From the NCBI RefSeq assembly GCF_014204975.1, contig NZ_JACHMM010000001.1, positions 4,464,001-4,528,000 of the forward strand: a stretch of 64,000 nucleotides of DNA. Reading direction: 5' to 3'. Under the pieces are notes generated by a model, which had not been told where the DNA came from, ran no database searches, and was given only the letters and a program-made list of their open reading frames with translations. A program made the translations under genes and the position numbers. Below, piece by piece: positions 27,595 through 39,552 of this stretch. The first letter of the stretch is position 1. Every line of letters begins with the position of its first letter. The stretch comes from Jiangella mangrovi (GTDB taxonomy: Bacteria; Actinomycetota; Actinomycetes; Jiangellales; Jiangellaceae).

Positions 27595-28571
27595 GGCGCG
27601 AGCATGTCCGGGGTGAGGCTCGCCTCGGTGTCGGGGATGCCGTCGTCGGCCGCCTTGCGGTCGGCCATGGCGAGCAGCCGGCGGATGCGGCCGGCCACGG
27701 CGTCCTTGGTCATGGGCGGGTCGGAGAGCTGGCCGAGCTCTTCGAGGCTGGCCTGCTTGTTCTCGAGGCGCAGCAGGCCGGCCTGGCGCAGGTGCTCGGG
27801 GACGTCCTCGCCGAGGATCTCGAGCGCCCGCTCGACCCGTGCCCCGGCCGCGACCGCCGCCCGCGCCGAGCGGCGCAGGTTGGCGTCGTCGAAGTTGGCC
27901 AGCCGGTTCGCCGTGGCCCGCACCTCGCGGCGCATGCGCCGCTCCTCCCAGGCCAGCACGCTGTCGTGCGCGCCGAGCCGGGTGAGCAGCGCGCCGATGG
28001 CGTCGCCGTCGCGCACCACCACGCGGTCGGTCCCCCGGACGTCGCGCGCCTTGGCCGAGATCTCGAGCCGCCGAGCCGCGCCGACCAGCGCGAGCGCCGC
28101 CTCGGGCCCCGGGCAGGTCACCTCGAGCGCGGAGCTCCGTCCGGGCTCGGTGAGCGACCCGTGCGCGAGGAACGCGCCCCGCCACGCGGCCTCGGCGTCG
28201 TGGTCGGCCCCGTTGACCACCTGCGGCGGCAGCCCGCGGACCGGCCGCCCGCTGCCGTCGATCAACCCCGTCTGGCGCGCCAGCCGCTCGCCGTCGCGCA
28301 CCACGCGCACGACGTAACGGCTCCCCTTGCGCAACCCCCCGGCGGCCACCATCGCGAGATCGCTCTCGTGGCCGAACACCTCCGCTATGTCACGTCGCAG
28401 CCTGCGGGCCGCGACCCCCGTATCCAACTCGGCCTCGATGACGATCTTCCCACTGACGATGTGCAGGCCGCCGGCAAAGCGCAGCAGCGACGACACCTCA
28501 GCCTTACGGCAGCACGTCCTTGTCACCTCGAGGCGAGCCAGCTCGTCCTTCACGGATGCTGTCATCGCCAT
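27591..28571 (-). CDS. whiA: Sporulation/cell division regulator WhiA
   Basis: 326 residues. Two LAGLIDADG-derived repeats ([19 protein letters not shown] opening; [12 protein letters not shown] near residue 138) and a C-terminal helix-turn-helix ([25 protein letters not shown]). Catalytic acidic residues of homing endonucleases are absent, as expected for WhiA. It regulates division and differentiation genes in actinobacteria. ATG at 28571 or 28565. Confidence 0.96.
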   Translation of the reverse strand: MAMTASVKDELARLEVTRTCCRKAEVSSLLRFAGGLHIVSGKIVIEAELDTGVAARRLRRDIAEVFGHESDLAMVAAGGLRKGSRYVVRVVRDGERLARQTGLIDGSGRPVRGLPPQVVNGADHDAEAAWRGAFLAHGSLTEPGRSSALEVTCPGPEAALALVGAARRLEISAKARDVRGTDRVVVRDGDAIGALLTRLGAHDSVLAWEERRMRREVRATANRLANFDDANLRRSARAAVAAGARVERALEILGEDVPEHLRQAGLLRLENKQASLEELGQLSDPPMTKDAVAGRIRRLLAMADRKAADDGIPDTEASLTPDMLAP

Positions 28572-28644
28572 GCCGTGATCCTGCCACACCGGAGGCCCAT
28601 GCCGGACGAGCCTTCCGCCGAACGGTCCCCACCACTCCCTTCCC

Positions 28645-28720
28645 AAGTTGATCTTGGAGTAACCGCGGAATCAATCGGACATTCCGTCGGACGACTCCGC
28701 GATTACTCCAAGATCAACTT
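28645..28720. repeat. Palindromic element, family B, copy 1
   Basis: 18-bp perfect terminal arms AAGTTGATCTTGGAGTAA/TTACTCCAAGATCAACTT, with an inner CGCGGA/TCCGCG stem. The arms resemble family A (TTGATC.TGGAG), so the two families may be related. It lies between yvcK and whiA. Confidence 0.9.
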
Positions 28721-28832
28721 GGCTGCGCGGGCGTGGTTGGGCACAGGAAAGGGCCGACGCAGGATGAAGTCGGCGGGGCGCCGTCGACGCCGGAACACCG
28801 CACTCGGATATCGCCACCCGCTGTTCCGCCCG

Positions 28833-28906
28833 AGTTGGTCTTGGAGTTCTTCGGCATCGCGGGGGGATTTGCCCGGATTGATACCCGAAGAACTCCAAGA
28901 TCAACT
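28833..28906. repeat. Palindromic element, family B, copy 2
   Basis: 22-bp arms (AGTTGGTCTTGGAGTTCTTCGG and complement with one G-T pair) around a 30-nt centre. Shares the arm ends GTTG.TCTTGGAGT with copy 1, but the centre is unrelated, so the conserved part is the arm. Confidence 0.88.
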
Positions 28907-28955
28907 TCGGTGGAGTCTGGCGACGGGCGGGCAGGGGCGGGGCGGGCGGGGCGGG

Positions 28956-29972
28956 TCAGCGCCAGGAGCCGATGCCGCCCTCGCCCAGCGTGGCGGCGTA
29001 GGTCTGCCCGAGCCGGACGGGGTCGTGCTGGGCGGAGCCGTCGCTCATGGCGACGTCGGCGACGACGAGCTCCGCGCCCAGCTCGCCGGCGATGCGGCGC
29101 AGCAGCTTCTCGTCGGTGCAGGAGCGCCGCTCGGCGATGACGAGGTCGAGGCGCAGGTCCGGCGCGTACGCCCCCAGCACCTCGAGGTGCATCTCGGGCG
29201 TGAAGCCGGTGGTCTCGCCGCCCTCCTCGGACAGGTTGAGCGTGACCGCGCGCCGCGCCGTCGTCGTGACCAGGGCGTCGCGCAGCTCGGGGACCAGCAG
29301 GTGCGGGACGACGCTGCTGAACCAGGAGCCCGGCCCCAGCACCACCCAGTCGGCGTCGGCGATGGCCTCGAGCGCCTCGGGGCAGGCCGGCGGGTTCTCG
29401 GGCACCAGGCCGACCGCCACGATGTCGCCGTCGGTGGTGGCGACGGCGTGCTGCCCGCTGACGGTGAAGACGTCACGCGGGGCGCCGGCCTGCGCCGCGG
29501 GCCGTCCGACCAGGGCCTCGATGGTCAGCGGGACCAGCGACATCGGCAGCACCCGGCCCTGGGCGCCGAGCAGCCGGCCGACCCAGTCGAGGCCCTCGAC
29601 GTGGCCGCCGAGCAGCTCCCAGAGGGCGACGATGAGCAGGTTGCCGGCCGCGTGGTTGTGCAGCTCTCCCCCGCTGAGGAACCGGTGCTGCAGCACCCGC
29701 GCCCACGTGCGGCCCCAGTCGTCGTCACCGCAGAGGGCGGCCAGCGCCATGCGGAGGTCACCGGGCGGCAGCACGCCCAGCTCCTCGCGCAGCCGGCCGC
29801 TGGAGCCGCCGTCGTCGGCGACGGTGACGACCGCCGTCAGCCGGCCGGCCATGCGCCGCAGCGCCGACAGCGAGGCCGCGAGTCCGTGCCCGCCGCCGAG
29901 CGCGACGACCTTCGGGCCGGCCAGCCGGCCGCGGGCCACGCCGCCCGCCGTTGCTGTGAGTGGTTCTGTCAT
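28956..29972 (-). CDS. YvcK/CofD-like protein (GlmR family)
   Basis: 338 residues. N-terminal Rossmann loop KVVALGGGHGLAASLSALR, then VTVADDGGSSGRLREELG, HNHAAGNLLIVAL and VLGPGSWFSSVVPHLL, the family's UDP-sugar-binding motifs. Family proteins bind UDP-GlcNAc and steer carbon into cell-wall precursors. Overlaps rapZ by 4 bp. Separated from whiA by a 384-bp spacer that holds two palindromic elements; usually the two genes nearly touch. Confidence 0.94.
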   Translation of the reverse strand: MTEPLTATAGGVARGRLAGPKVVALGGGHGLAASLSALRRMAGRLTAVVTVADDGGSSGRLREELGVLPPGDLRMALAALCGDDDWGRTWARVLQHRFLSGGELHNHAAGNLLIVALWELLGGHVEGLDWVGRLLGAQGRVLPMSLVPLTIEALVGRPAAQAGAPRDVFTVSGQHAVATTDGDIVAVGLVPENPPACPEALEAIADADWVVLGPGSWFSSVVPHLLVPELRDALVTTTARRAVTLNLSEEGGETTGFTPEMHLEVLGAYAPDLRLDLVIAERRSCTDEKLLRRIAGELGAELVVADVAMSDGSAQHDPVRLGQTYAATLGEGGIGSWR

Positions 29973-30856
29973 TCCCGTCCGAGATCGCGATGGACCACGA
30001 GGGTCTCGATGCCCTGTTTGCGCAGCCGCTGCGCGAGCGCCTCGCTCATCGCGACGCTGCGGTGCTTGCCTCCGGTGCAGCCGATGCCGATGGTGACGAA
30101 CCGCTTGCCCTCATGCAGGTAGCCGGGCGCCACCATGGCGACGAGGTCGCTGTAGTGCTCGAGGAAGTCCTCGGCCCCCGGCTGCGTCAGCACGTAGTCG
30201 CTGACCTCGGAGTCCGTGCCGTTCTGCGGGCGCAGGTGCGGCACCCAGTGCGGGTTCGGCAGGAACCTCATGTCGGCGACCATGTCGGCGTCCACCGGCA
30301 GACCGTACTTGAAGCCGAACGAGATGACGATGGCGCGCAGGCCCGTCAGCTCGGGCGCCGAGAACGCCGACCGGACCCGGGCGGCCAGTTCGTGCGGGTT
30401 GAGCAGCGACGTGTCGATGACGACGTCGGCGGCGACCCGCAGCGACGCCAGCTCCTCACGCTCGCGCTCGATGGCCTGGAGGATGCGCCCGGCGCCCTGC
30501 AGCGGGTGCGGCCGGCGCGCGGACTCGAACCGGCGGACCAGCGCCTCGTCGCCCGCCTCGAGGAAGAGCACCGTCGGGCGGTACCCCTGCTCGGTGAGGA
30601 GGTCGAGCGCGCCGCGCAGCTCGCTGAAGAACACGCCGCCGCGGACGTCGGCGACGACGGCGACGCGGCGCAGGTCGGTGCGCTGGGTGACGGTGGTGAC
30701 GAGGTCCATCAGCAGCGACGGTGGCAGGTTGTCGACGACGAACCAGCCGATGTCGTCGAGGGCTGCCGTCGCCGCCGTCTTCCCGGCGCCCGACATTCCG
30801 GTGACCAGGAGCAGCTCGAGCTTCTCCGAGGCCTCCGGTCGGCCCTGGTCGTTCAT
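29969..30856 (-). CDS. rapZ: RapZ-like nucleotide-binding protein
   Basis: 295 residues. Walker A in LLVTGMSGAGKTAATAAL (residues ~20-30), WFVVDNLPP, VLFLEAGDEALVRRFESARRPHPL and the C-terminal IGIGCTGGKHRSVAM. In enterobacteria RapZ controls GlmS via small RNAs; in actinobacteria the role is less clear, though the fixed link to yvcK and whiA suggests cell-wall carbon control. ATG at 30856. Confidence 0.95.
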   Translation of the reverse strand: MNDQGRPEASEKLELLLVTGMSGAGKTAATAALDDIGWFVVDNLPPSLLMDLVTTVTQRTDLRRVAVVADVRGGVFFSELRGALDLLTEQGYRPTVLFLEAGDEALVRRFESARRPHPLQGAGRILQAIEREREELASLRVAADVVIDTSLLNPHELAARVRSAFSAPELTGLRAIVISFGFKYGLPVDADMVADMRFLPNPHWVPHLRPQNGTDSEVSDYVLTQPGAEDFLEHYSDLVAMVAPGYLHEGKRFVTIGIGCTGGKHRSVAMSEALAQRLRKQGIETLVVHRDLGRE

Positions 30857-30936
30857 GGTGCGATCCCCTTGTGCGGTGGAGGGTGTGGCTGTTCAGGTGT
30901 GGGGGCGCGCGGCGGGAGCCTCGGCGACCGTGCCGG

Positions 30937-32934
30937 TCACGTCTCGAGGATCTCGCCGGTTGCGGTGTTCACGGCCGGCGCGGCCGGGCGCTCCGCCAGC
31001 GCGTCGACCACCGCCTGCGCCGTCGCAGGACCGAAGCCGGGGACCTCCGCGATCTGCTCCATGGTCGCAGCTCGGAGCCGTTTCAGCGAGCCGAACCTGG
31101 TCATGAGCGCCTTGCGCCGGGCGGGTCCCAGCCCGGGGACGCCGTCGAGCAGGCTGTCGACCATGGAGGTGGACCGGCGCTGGCGGTGGAACGTGATGGC
31201 GAAGCGGTGCGCCTCGTCGCGGACCCGCTGCAGCAGATACAGCCCCTCGCTGGTGCGCGGCAGGATGATCGGGTGGTCGGAATCGGGCGGCCAGACCTCT
31301 TCGAGGCGCTTGGCCAGGCCGACCACCGGGATGTCGCTGACACCGGCCTCGTCCATGGCCTGCCGGGCGGCGTTGACCTGCGGCTGCCCCCCGTCGACGA
31401 CCACCAGTCCGGGCGCGTAGGCGAACTTGCGCGGCCGGCCGGTCTCGGGGTCGATGCCCGGGCGCAGCCCGTCGTCCGCCGGCGCGCCGACGGCGTCCGC
31501 TGCGGTCTCGTCCTGGTCGGCCTGGTGCGACTCGCGCAGCCGGCGGAACCGCCGGGTGAGGACCTCGCGGATGGAGGCGACGTCGTCGGTGCCGCCCTGC
31601 TCGCCACGGACGGTGAACTTGCGGTACTCGCTCTTGCGCGGCAGGCCGTCCTCGAAGACCACCATGGAGCCGACGACCTCGGTGCCGGCGAGGTTGGAGA
31701 TGTCGTAGCACTCGATGCGCAGCGGCGGCTCGTCGAGCTCGAGCGCCTCCTGGATCTCGCCGATGGCGCGGCTGCGGGTGGTGAGGTCGCTGGCGCGCTT
31801 CGTCTTGTGCAGGTTGAGCGACTGCTTGGCGTTGGCGGCGACCGTCTGCAGCAGGGCCCGCTTGTCGCCGCGCTGGGGCACCCGGACGTCGACCCGGCCG
31901 CCGCGCAGCTCGGTGAGCAGCTCGGTGAGGGCCGCGGCCTCCTGCGCGTCGTCGGGCACGGCCGGGACGAGGATCTCGCGCGGGACCGACTCGCCGCCCA
32001 GCTCGCCGTAGAGCTGCAGCAGGAACCGCTCGACCAGCTCGCCGGCCGGGGCGTCGTCGGCCTTGTCGGCGACCCAGCCGCGCTGCCCGCGGACCCGGCC
32101 GCCGCGCACGTAGAAGACCTGGACCGCGACCTCGAGGGCGTCGTCGGCCAGCGCGACGACGTCGGCGTCGGTGCCGTCGCCCAGCACGACGGCGTTGGCC
32201 TCCATGGCGCGGTCGAGGGCGGCGATGTCGTCGCGCAGCCGGGCGGCCCGCTCGAAGTCGAGCTCCGCCGCCGCGGCCTTCATCTCCTTCTCGAGCCGCC
32301 GGATGTAGCCGGTGGTCTTGCCCTCGAGGAACGAGACGAGGTCCTCGGCGATCTGCAGGTGCTCGTCGGCGTCGACCCGGCCCACGCACGGGGCGGAGCA
32401 CTTGCCGATGTAGCCGAGCAGGCAGGGCCGGCCGATCTGCTTGGACCGGTTGAACACGCCCTTGGAGCAGCTGCGCACCGGGAACACCCGCAGCAGCTGG
32501 TCGAGCGACTCGCGGATGGCCCACGCGTGGGCGTAGGGCCCGAAGTAGCGGACGCCGCGCTTCTTGGCCCCGCGCATGACCATGGCGCGCGGGAACTCCT
32601 CGTTCAGCGTGACCGCGAGGTACGGGTAGGACTTGTCGTCGCGGTAGCGGACGTTGAACCGCGGGTCGAACTCCTTGATCCAGGAGTACTCCAGCTGCAG
32701 CGCCTCGACCTCGGTGCGCACGACCGTCCACTCGACCTTGGCGGCCGTGGTGACCATGGCGAACGTGCGCGGGTGGAGCGCGGAGAGGTCCTGGAAGTAC
32801 GACGACAGCCGGGCGCGCAGGCTCTTGGCCTTGCCGACGTAGATGACGCGCCCCCGCGCGTCGCTGAAGCGGTAGACCCCGGGCTCGACCGGGATCGACC
32901 CCGGGGCCGGTCGGTACGTCGTCGGATCGGCCAC
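30937..32934 (-). CDS. uvrC: Excinuclease ABC subunit C
   Basis: 665 residues. GIY-YIG nuclease domain ([25 protein letters not shown]) makes the 3' incision, a UVR motif (residues ~205-240, [17 protein letters not shown]) binds UvrB, an RNase H-like domain makes the 5' incision, and tandem helix-hairpin-helix motifs ([33 protein letters not shown]) bind DNA. GTG start at 32934 with only a weak Shine-Dalgarno. Confidence 0.97.
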   Translation of the reverse strand: MADPTTYRPAPGSIPVEPGVYRFSDARGRVIYVGKAKSLRARLSSYFQDLSALHPRTFAMVTTAAKVEWTVVRTEVEALQLEYSWIKEFDPRFNVRYRDDKSYPYLAVTLNEEFPRAMVMRGAKKRGVRYFGPYAHAWAIRESLDQLLRVFPVRSCSKGVFNRSKQIGRPCLLGYIGKCSAPCVGRVDADEHLQIAEDLVSFLEGKTTGYIRRLEKEMKAAAAELDFERAARLRDDIAALDRAMEANAVVLGDGTDADVVALADDALEVAVQVFYVRGGRVRGQRGWVADKADDAPAGELVERFLLQLYGELGGESVPREILVPAVPDDAQEAAALTELLTELRGGRVDVRVPQRGDKRALLQTVAANAKQSLNLHKTKRASDLTTRSRAIGEIQEALELDEPPLRIECYDISNLAGTEVVGSMVVFEDGLPRKSEYRKFTVRGEQGGTDDVASIREVLTRRFRRLRESHQADQDETAADAVGAPADDGLRPGIDPETGRPRKFAYAPGLVVVDGGQPQVNAARQAMDEAGVSDIPVVGLAKRLEEVWPPDSDHPIILPRTSEGLYLLQRVRDEAHRFAITFHRQRRSTSMVDSLLDGVPGLGPARRKALMTRFGSLKRLRAATMEQIAEVPGFGPATAQAVVDALAERPAAPAVNTATGEILET

Positions 32935-33156
32935 AGGACCAGCCTATGACCTGCCACCGACGAGGTCGGCACGGCGCGCGTTCGCCCAGGGCGTGACAAC
33001 CGCGTGCACCGGCAATGCGAGCACCATGTACGCCGATGTGCCGACAATTCTCACACCTCCCTCGGCCGATGAGCCGAACAAATCGGAATCGCCGCGAACG
33101 ATCGTGCTGACGGGCCTATCTTCGGGGGACTTCGAGACAAGGCGGGAGGCATGGGA

Positions 33157-33987
33157 ATGCCCACATCTGTACGTACAGAGAATTTCGTCGACCAACTCGG
33201 CGACTCGTTCAGCCGACTCGGCACCGACATCGGCGACTTCGTGCCGCGCCTGGTGGTCGCGCTTCTTCTGCTGCTGGTCGGCCACTGGGTCGCGAAACTG
33301 ATCCGGCGGCTGCTGACGGCGGGCCTCAACAAGGTCGGCGCGGGCCGGCTCACCGAGGCGGCCGGAATCGAGAACACCCTGCGTCAGGCCGGCACCAGCG
33401 GCGTGGCGCTCATCGGCCAGGTGGCCTATTTCCTCATCTTCGTCATCTTCGTGCAGATCGCCGCGGAGGTTCTGGGAATCGACGAACTGACGTCGATGCT
33501 CAATGGCCTGATCGCCTATCTGCCGCTCGTGGCGGTGGCACTGCTGGTCCTGTTCGTGGCCGCCGCGATCGCGAATTGGGCGGCGAATGTCGTCCGGCCG
33601 TTCGCCGAGAGCCGCAACATGGGCTGGGTCAGCACCGCGGTGCGCGTCGGCGTGCTGGTGGTCGGGGTCCTGGCCGCCTTCGACACGCTGAACTTCGCGC
33701 CCTCGGTGACGTCGAAGATCGAGAACACGCTGCTGCAGTACCTGCCGCTCGCGATCCTCGCAGCCGCCACGATCGCGTTCGGCGTCGGTGGCATCAACAC
33801 CGCCCGCGAGTGGTGGACCAAGCTGTCGCCGTCGACCTTCGACCCGCCGATGGGCCGGACGGCGGCGTCGGCCTCCGCGTCCGCGTACCCCGCGCCGGGC
33901 ACGGCCGCACCGGCCGACCCGCCGTCGGGCCAGCCTCTCTTCGGCCACGACGAGCCACCGCCCATGGAGCCGCGGCCGGGCGTCTGA
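33157..33987 (+). CDS. Conserved TM-helix (CmpX/MscS-like) membrane protein
   Basis: 276 residues with five apolar segments, repeating units of the TM_helix family (FVPRLVVALLLLLVGHWVAKLIRRLL; LIGQVAYFLIFVIFVQIAAEVLGI; YLPLVAVALLVLFVAAAIANWAA; YLPLAILAAATIAFGVGGIN). Such proteins resemble mechanosensitive channels without the MscS beta domain. The Pro/Ala-rich C-terminal tail is probably disordered. ATG at 33157 has GGGAGG 7 nt upstream; the ATG at 33151 is too close to it. Confidence 0.82.
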   Translation: MPTSVRTENFVDQLGDSFSRLGTDIGDFVPRLVVALLLLLVGHWVAKLIRRLLTAGLNKVGAGRLTEAAGIENTLRQAGTSGVALIGQVAYFLIFVIFVQIAAEVLGIDELTSMLNGLIAYLPLVAVALLVLFVAAAIANWAANVVRPFAESRNMGWVSTAVRVGVLVVGVLAAFDTLNFAPSVTSKIENTLLQYLPLAILAAATIAFGVGGINTAREWWTKLSPSTFDPPMGRTAASASASAYPAPGTAAPADPPSGQPLFGHDEPPPMEPRPGV

Positions 33988-34102
33988 CGCCCGCCGCAGC
34001 TCCCCTGACGCCGCACCCGGCCGCCGGTTCACCCCGTTCGCACCGGCCGGGTGCGGCCCCGTCAGACCAAGCCAGCATCGCGAACGCGACGCGGGCTGAC
34101 CA

Positions 34103-34203
34103 GGCGGAGGGGGCGGTGGATGTGGAGCCGGCGTCAAGAGCGCCCGCGGCATGCTTCACCGCCGCGTAGCGGAGCCGGCGCAGCATCCACCGCCCCCTCC
34201 GCC
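34103..34203. repeat. 101-bp inverted-repeat element
   Basis: 20-bp perfect arms (34103-34122 GGCGGAGGGGGCGGTGGATG and complement at 34184-34203) around a 61-bp centre in which GGAGCCGGCG occurs twice. It lies between the convergent channel-like gene and the Rieske gene, so it may terminate both, but its size suggests another dispersed element. Confidence 0.85.
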
Positions 34204-34230
34204 GGACCCACCGCCCTGGCGTGAGGCGAC

Positions 34231-34800
34231 TCAGGCGGGGAGGACCTGGTCGCCCTGGACGACGACGGCGACCGGCGCCAGCGGCTGGGTGGCCGGACCC
34301 GTCACGACCGACCCGTCCATGGCGCTGTACTGGCTGCCGTGGCAGGGGCAGGTGATGACGTCGCCCTCGATCTCGGTGACGGCGCAGCCCTGATGCGTGC
34401 AGGTGGCGCTGAAGCCGAGGAACGTGCCGGCGGTCGGCTGGGTGACCACGACTCCGGCACCGTCGTTGATGAAGCCGCTGCCCACCGGGACGTCGGCCGT
34501 GCTGGCCAGTGCGTCGGCGGCCGGCTCGTCGGGCTCCTCGGGCGGCGCGGACGGCTCCTCGCTCGGTTCCTCGGCCGGCGTGGTGGCCTCGGCGCTGGGC
34601 TCGGCCTCCGGTTCCGTGGCCGGCGGCGCGCCGCTGGTGCTCGGCTCGCTGTCGCCGCCTCCGCAGGCCGCCAGCAGGCCCGCGACGCCGACGGCGCCCA
34701 TGCCCATCAGCGCGGTCCGCCTGCCGACGCACCGCCCGCAGCCGGTATGGCCGCCGTCGGTCTCGCCGGTAGTGGTCGGTGCCGTGTGGTGCTGTGCCAT
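34231..34800 (-). CDS. Rieske (2Fe-2S) protein, Tat-type lipoprotein
   Basis: 189 residues. Twin-arginine start RRTALMGMGAVGVAG followed by a lipobox-like LLAAC (near residue 46), so probably Tat-exported and lipid-anchored. Then ~60 acidic/Pro residues as a linker, and a Rieske domain with both ligand boxes CTHQGC and CPCHGSQY and the closing PLAPV. This is the soluble-type Rieske protein, not the cytochrome bc1 subunit. Electron partner unknown. Confidence 0.9.
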   Translation of the reverse strand: MAQHHTAPTTTGETDGGHTGCGRCVGRRTALMGMGAVGVAGLLAACGGGDSEPSTSGAPPATEPEAEPSAEATTPAEEPSEEPSAPPEEPDEPAADALASTADVPVGSGFINDGAGVVVTQPTAGTFLGFSATCTHQGCAVTEIEGDVITCPCHGSQYSAMDGSVVTGPATQPLAPVAVVVQGDQVLPA

Positions 34801-34871
34801 CGATCGCCTCTCCGTCCGGGGTACCCGCTCATCCTCTTCTACGAGCGGGCGGGCCGAACGGATTCCGTGGT

Positions 34872-37736
<2,865 letters not shown>

Positions 37737-37929
37737 GAGGCCCCGTGGACTCCGGTATCGGCGAGTTCGAGCTGTGGACGGACGGACAGAGGTGCGGTTG
37801 GTTGCATCGTAGGGGGCGGGTCCGACAAGGTCGGCGTCATTGCGTTGCTCGTGCGGCCGGACCGGCCCGGACCGGCCAACACAGTCGCCCCGTCGGCCGA
37901 TGAGGACTAGGTTCGAAGGCGTGCCCACC

Positions 37930-38673
37930 GTGAACGCCGAACCGATGTCCCACGATTCCGGCGACTCTCCCGCCGCCGGACCGGTGACCGCCGCGACCGA
38001 GCGACTCATCGCCACGGCCGCCGCGCTGGACGACGCTGACCTGACCGCACCCAGTCTATGTCCCGGCTGGACCCGCGCCCACGTCCTCACGCATGTGGCC
38101 CGCAACGCCGACGCGCTGTCCAACCTGCTGTCCTGGGCGCGCACCGGCCGCGAGAACCCGATGTATCCCAGCCTCGAGGCCCGCGACGCCGACATCCAGG
38201 CCGGCGTCGCCCGCTCGCCCGCCGAGGTGGTCGACGACCTCCACGTCTCGGCCGACCGGTTCGTCCGCGCCGTCATGGAGATGCCCGACGACGGCTGGGA
38301 GCGCCAGGTCCGCCGCGGGTTCGCCGCCACCGGCGAGCCGCTGCCCGGACGGCGGGTGCTGTGGCTGCGGCTGCGCGAGCTCGAGATCCACCACGTCGAC
38401 CTCGACGCCGGCTACGAGCCCGGCCACTGGCCCAGCGCCTTCGTACGGCGGGCGCTGGACGAGACGGTGCGCGCCTTCGGCCGCCGCGACGACGTCCCGG
38501 CCATCGCTCTCGAGGTCGACGGCGGCGGGGTCGAGCACCTGGGCCCGGACGCCCCGGTCACCGTCGCCGGCGGCCCGGCCGAGCTGCTCGGCTGGCTGAC
38601 CGGCCGCTCCCCCGGCGCCGGGCTGCGGGTGCAGCCGCCGGGCGGGCTGCCCGCGCTGCCGGCCTGGCTGTGA
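37930..38673 (+). CDS. Maleylpyruvate isomerase-like DinB/MDMPI protein
   Basis: 247 residues. N-terminal mycothiol-dependent maleylpyruvate isomerase metal-binding domain: [21 protein letters not shown] carries one His of the metal site and [15 protein letters not shown] the others; the C-terminal ~80 residues form the MDMPI C domain. Members use mycothiol or act on thiol adducts. GTG at 37930 has GAAGG 8 nt upstream and is preferred to the GTG at 37921. Divergent from uvrA; an MBL hydrolase follows 10 bp after. Confidence 0.85.
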   Translation: MNAEPMSHDSGDSPAAGPVTAATERLIATAAALDDADLTAPSLCPGWTRAHVLTHVARNADALSNLLSWARTGRENPMYPSLEARDADIQAGVARSPAEVVDDLHVSADRFVRAVMEMPDDGWERQVRRGFAATGEPLPGRRVLWLRLRELEIHHVDLDAGYEPGHWPSAFVRRALDETVRAFGRRDDVPAIALEVDGGGVEHLGPDAPVTVAGGPAELLGWLTGRSPGAGLRVQPPGGLPALPAWL

Positions 38674-38683
38674 CGGCGTCGTC

Positions 38684-39343
38684 GTGACGGTGTACTCGGG
38701 GCACGTGCGGCCGGGCGGCGTCCCAGCGGTGCACGAGCTGGCCGGGCTGGTCGTCACCAAGGCGTCCGTGGGCGGGGCGTGGGACAACAACACCTACGTC
38801 CTGCGCTGCCGCTTCTCCGGCGACGAGCTGCTGGTCGACGCCGCCGCCGAGCCTGTGCGGGTGTTGCAGCTGTGTGGCGAGGGGCCGGTGCGCTACGTGG
38901 TGACGACGCACCGCCACCGCGACCACTGGGGCGCGTTGGAGTCGGTGGCGGCGGAGACCGGGGCTGTCACCGTCGCCCACGAGGACGACGCCCCCGCGAT
39001 CCCGGTGCCCACGACGCATCCGGTGCGCGACGGCGACCGGCTGCGGTTCGGCTCCGCCGAGGTCGAGGTCATTCACCTGGTGGGCCACACCCCCGGCAGC
39101 ATCGCCCTGCTGTACGACGACCCCACCGGTCCGCCGCACCTGTGGACCGGCGACTCGCTGTTCCCCGGCGGAGTGGGCAAGACGACCTCGCCCGCCGACT
39201 TCACGTCGCTCGTCGACGACGTGGAGCACAAGCTCTTCGACCGGTTGCCCGACGAGACCTGGGTCTACCCCGGCCACGGCGACGACACGACCCTCGGCGC
39301 CGAGCGCCCCCACCTCGCGGAGTGGCGCGCCCGCGGCTGGTGA
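38684..39343 (+). CDS. Metallo-beta-lactamase-fold hydrolase
   Basis: 219 residues. Metal site: THRHRDHWGA (H-x-H-x-D-H, near residue 75), GHTPGS (near 129), GDSLFPGGVG (near 150) and PGHGDD near the end. Glyoxalase II-like. An MBL gene next to an MDMPI gene and uvrA is common in actinobacteria and fits thiol conjugate detoxification, but the substrate is unproven. GTG at 38684 or 38690. Confidence 0.88.
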   Translation: MTVYSGHVRPGGVPAVHELAGLVVTKASVGGAWDNNTYVLRCRFSGDELLVDAAAEPVRVLQLCGEGPVRYVVTTHRHRDHWGALESVAAETGAVTVAHEDDAPAIPVPTTHPVRDGDRLRFGSAEVEVIHLVGHTPGSIALLYDDPTGPPHLWTGDSLFPGGVGKTTSPADFTSLVDDVEHKLFDRLPDETWVYPGHGDDTTLGAERPHLAEWRARGW

Positions 39344-39497
39344 GCCCCGGTCAACCGACGCACGCTCGGGAAACCGGCGGACGCCTCGGAAACCGGCGGA
39401 TGGCGGCCACATCCGGGCCGCAAGCGTCGGATTCCGGAGCGTGAGCCGGATCCCCGGGCGTCACCGCCCGCCACGAGCAGCCGGCCGGACGGCGAAA

Positions 39498-39539
39498 GGG
39501 GACGGTGGCCCCGGCGCGAACACCGGGGCCACCGTCCCC
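39498..39539. terminator. Bidirectional terminator between MBL gene and terC
   Basis: 17-bp perfect stem (39498-39514 with 39523-39539), 8-nt loop, between two convergent genes. The strongest simple hairpin in the window. The preceding 155 bp has only a short direct repeat (GGAAACCGGCGGA twice). Confidence 0.92.
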
Positions 39540-39552
39540 CCACGATGAGGCG

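Noticed and set aside
37737-37929. LexA/SOS box upstream of uvrA (also checked before uvrB and uvrC)
   Set aside because: No copy of the actinobacterial pattern TCGAAC-N4-GTTCGA was seen. Absence by eye is not proof.
39360-39420. Short direct repeat GGAAACCGGCGGA near 39370-39410
   Set aside because: Only two copies of 13 bp; too short to call an element.
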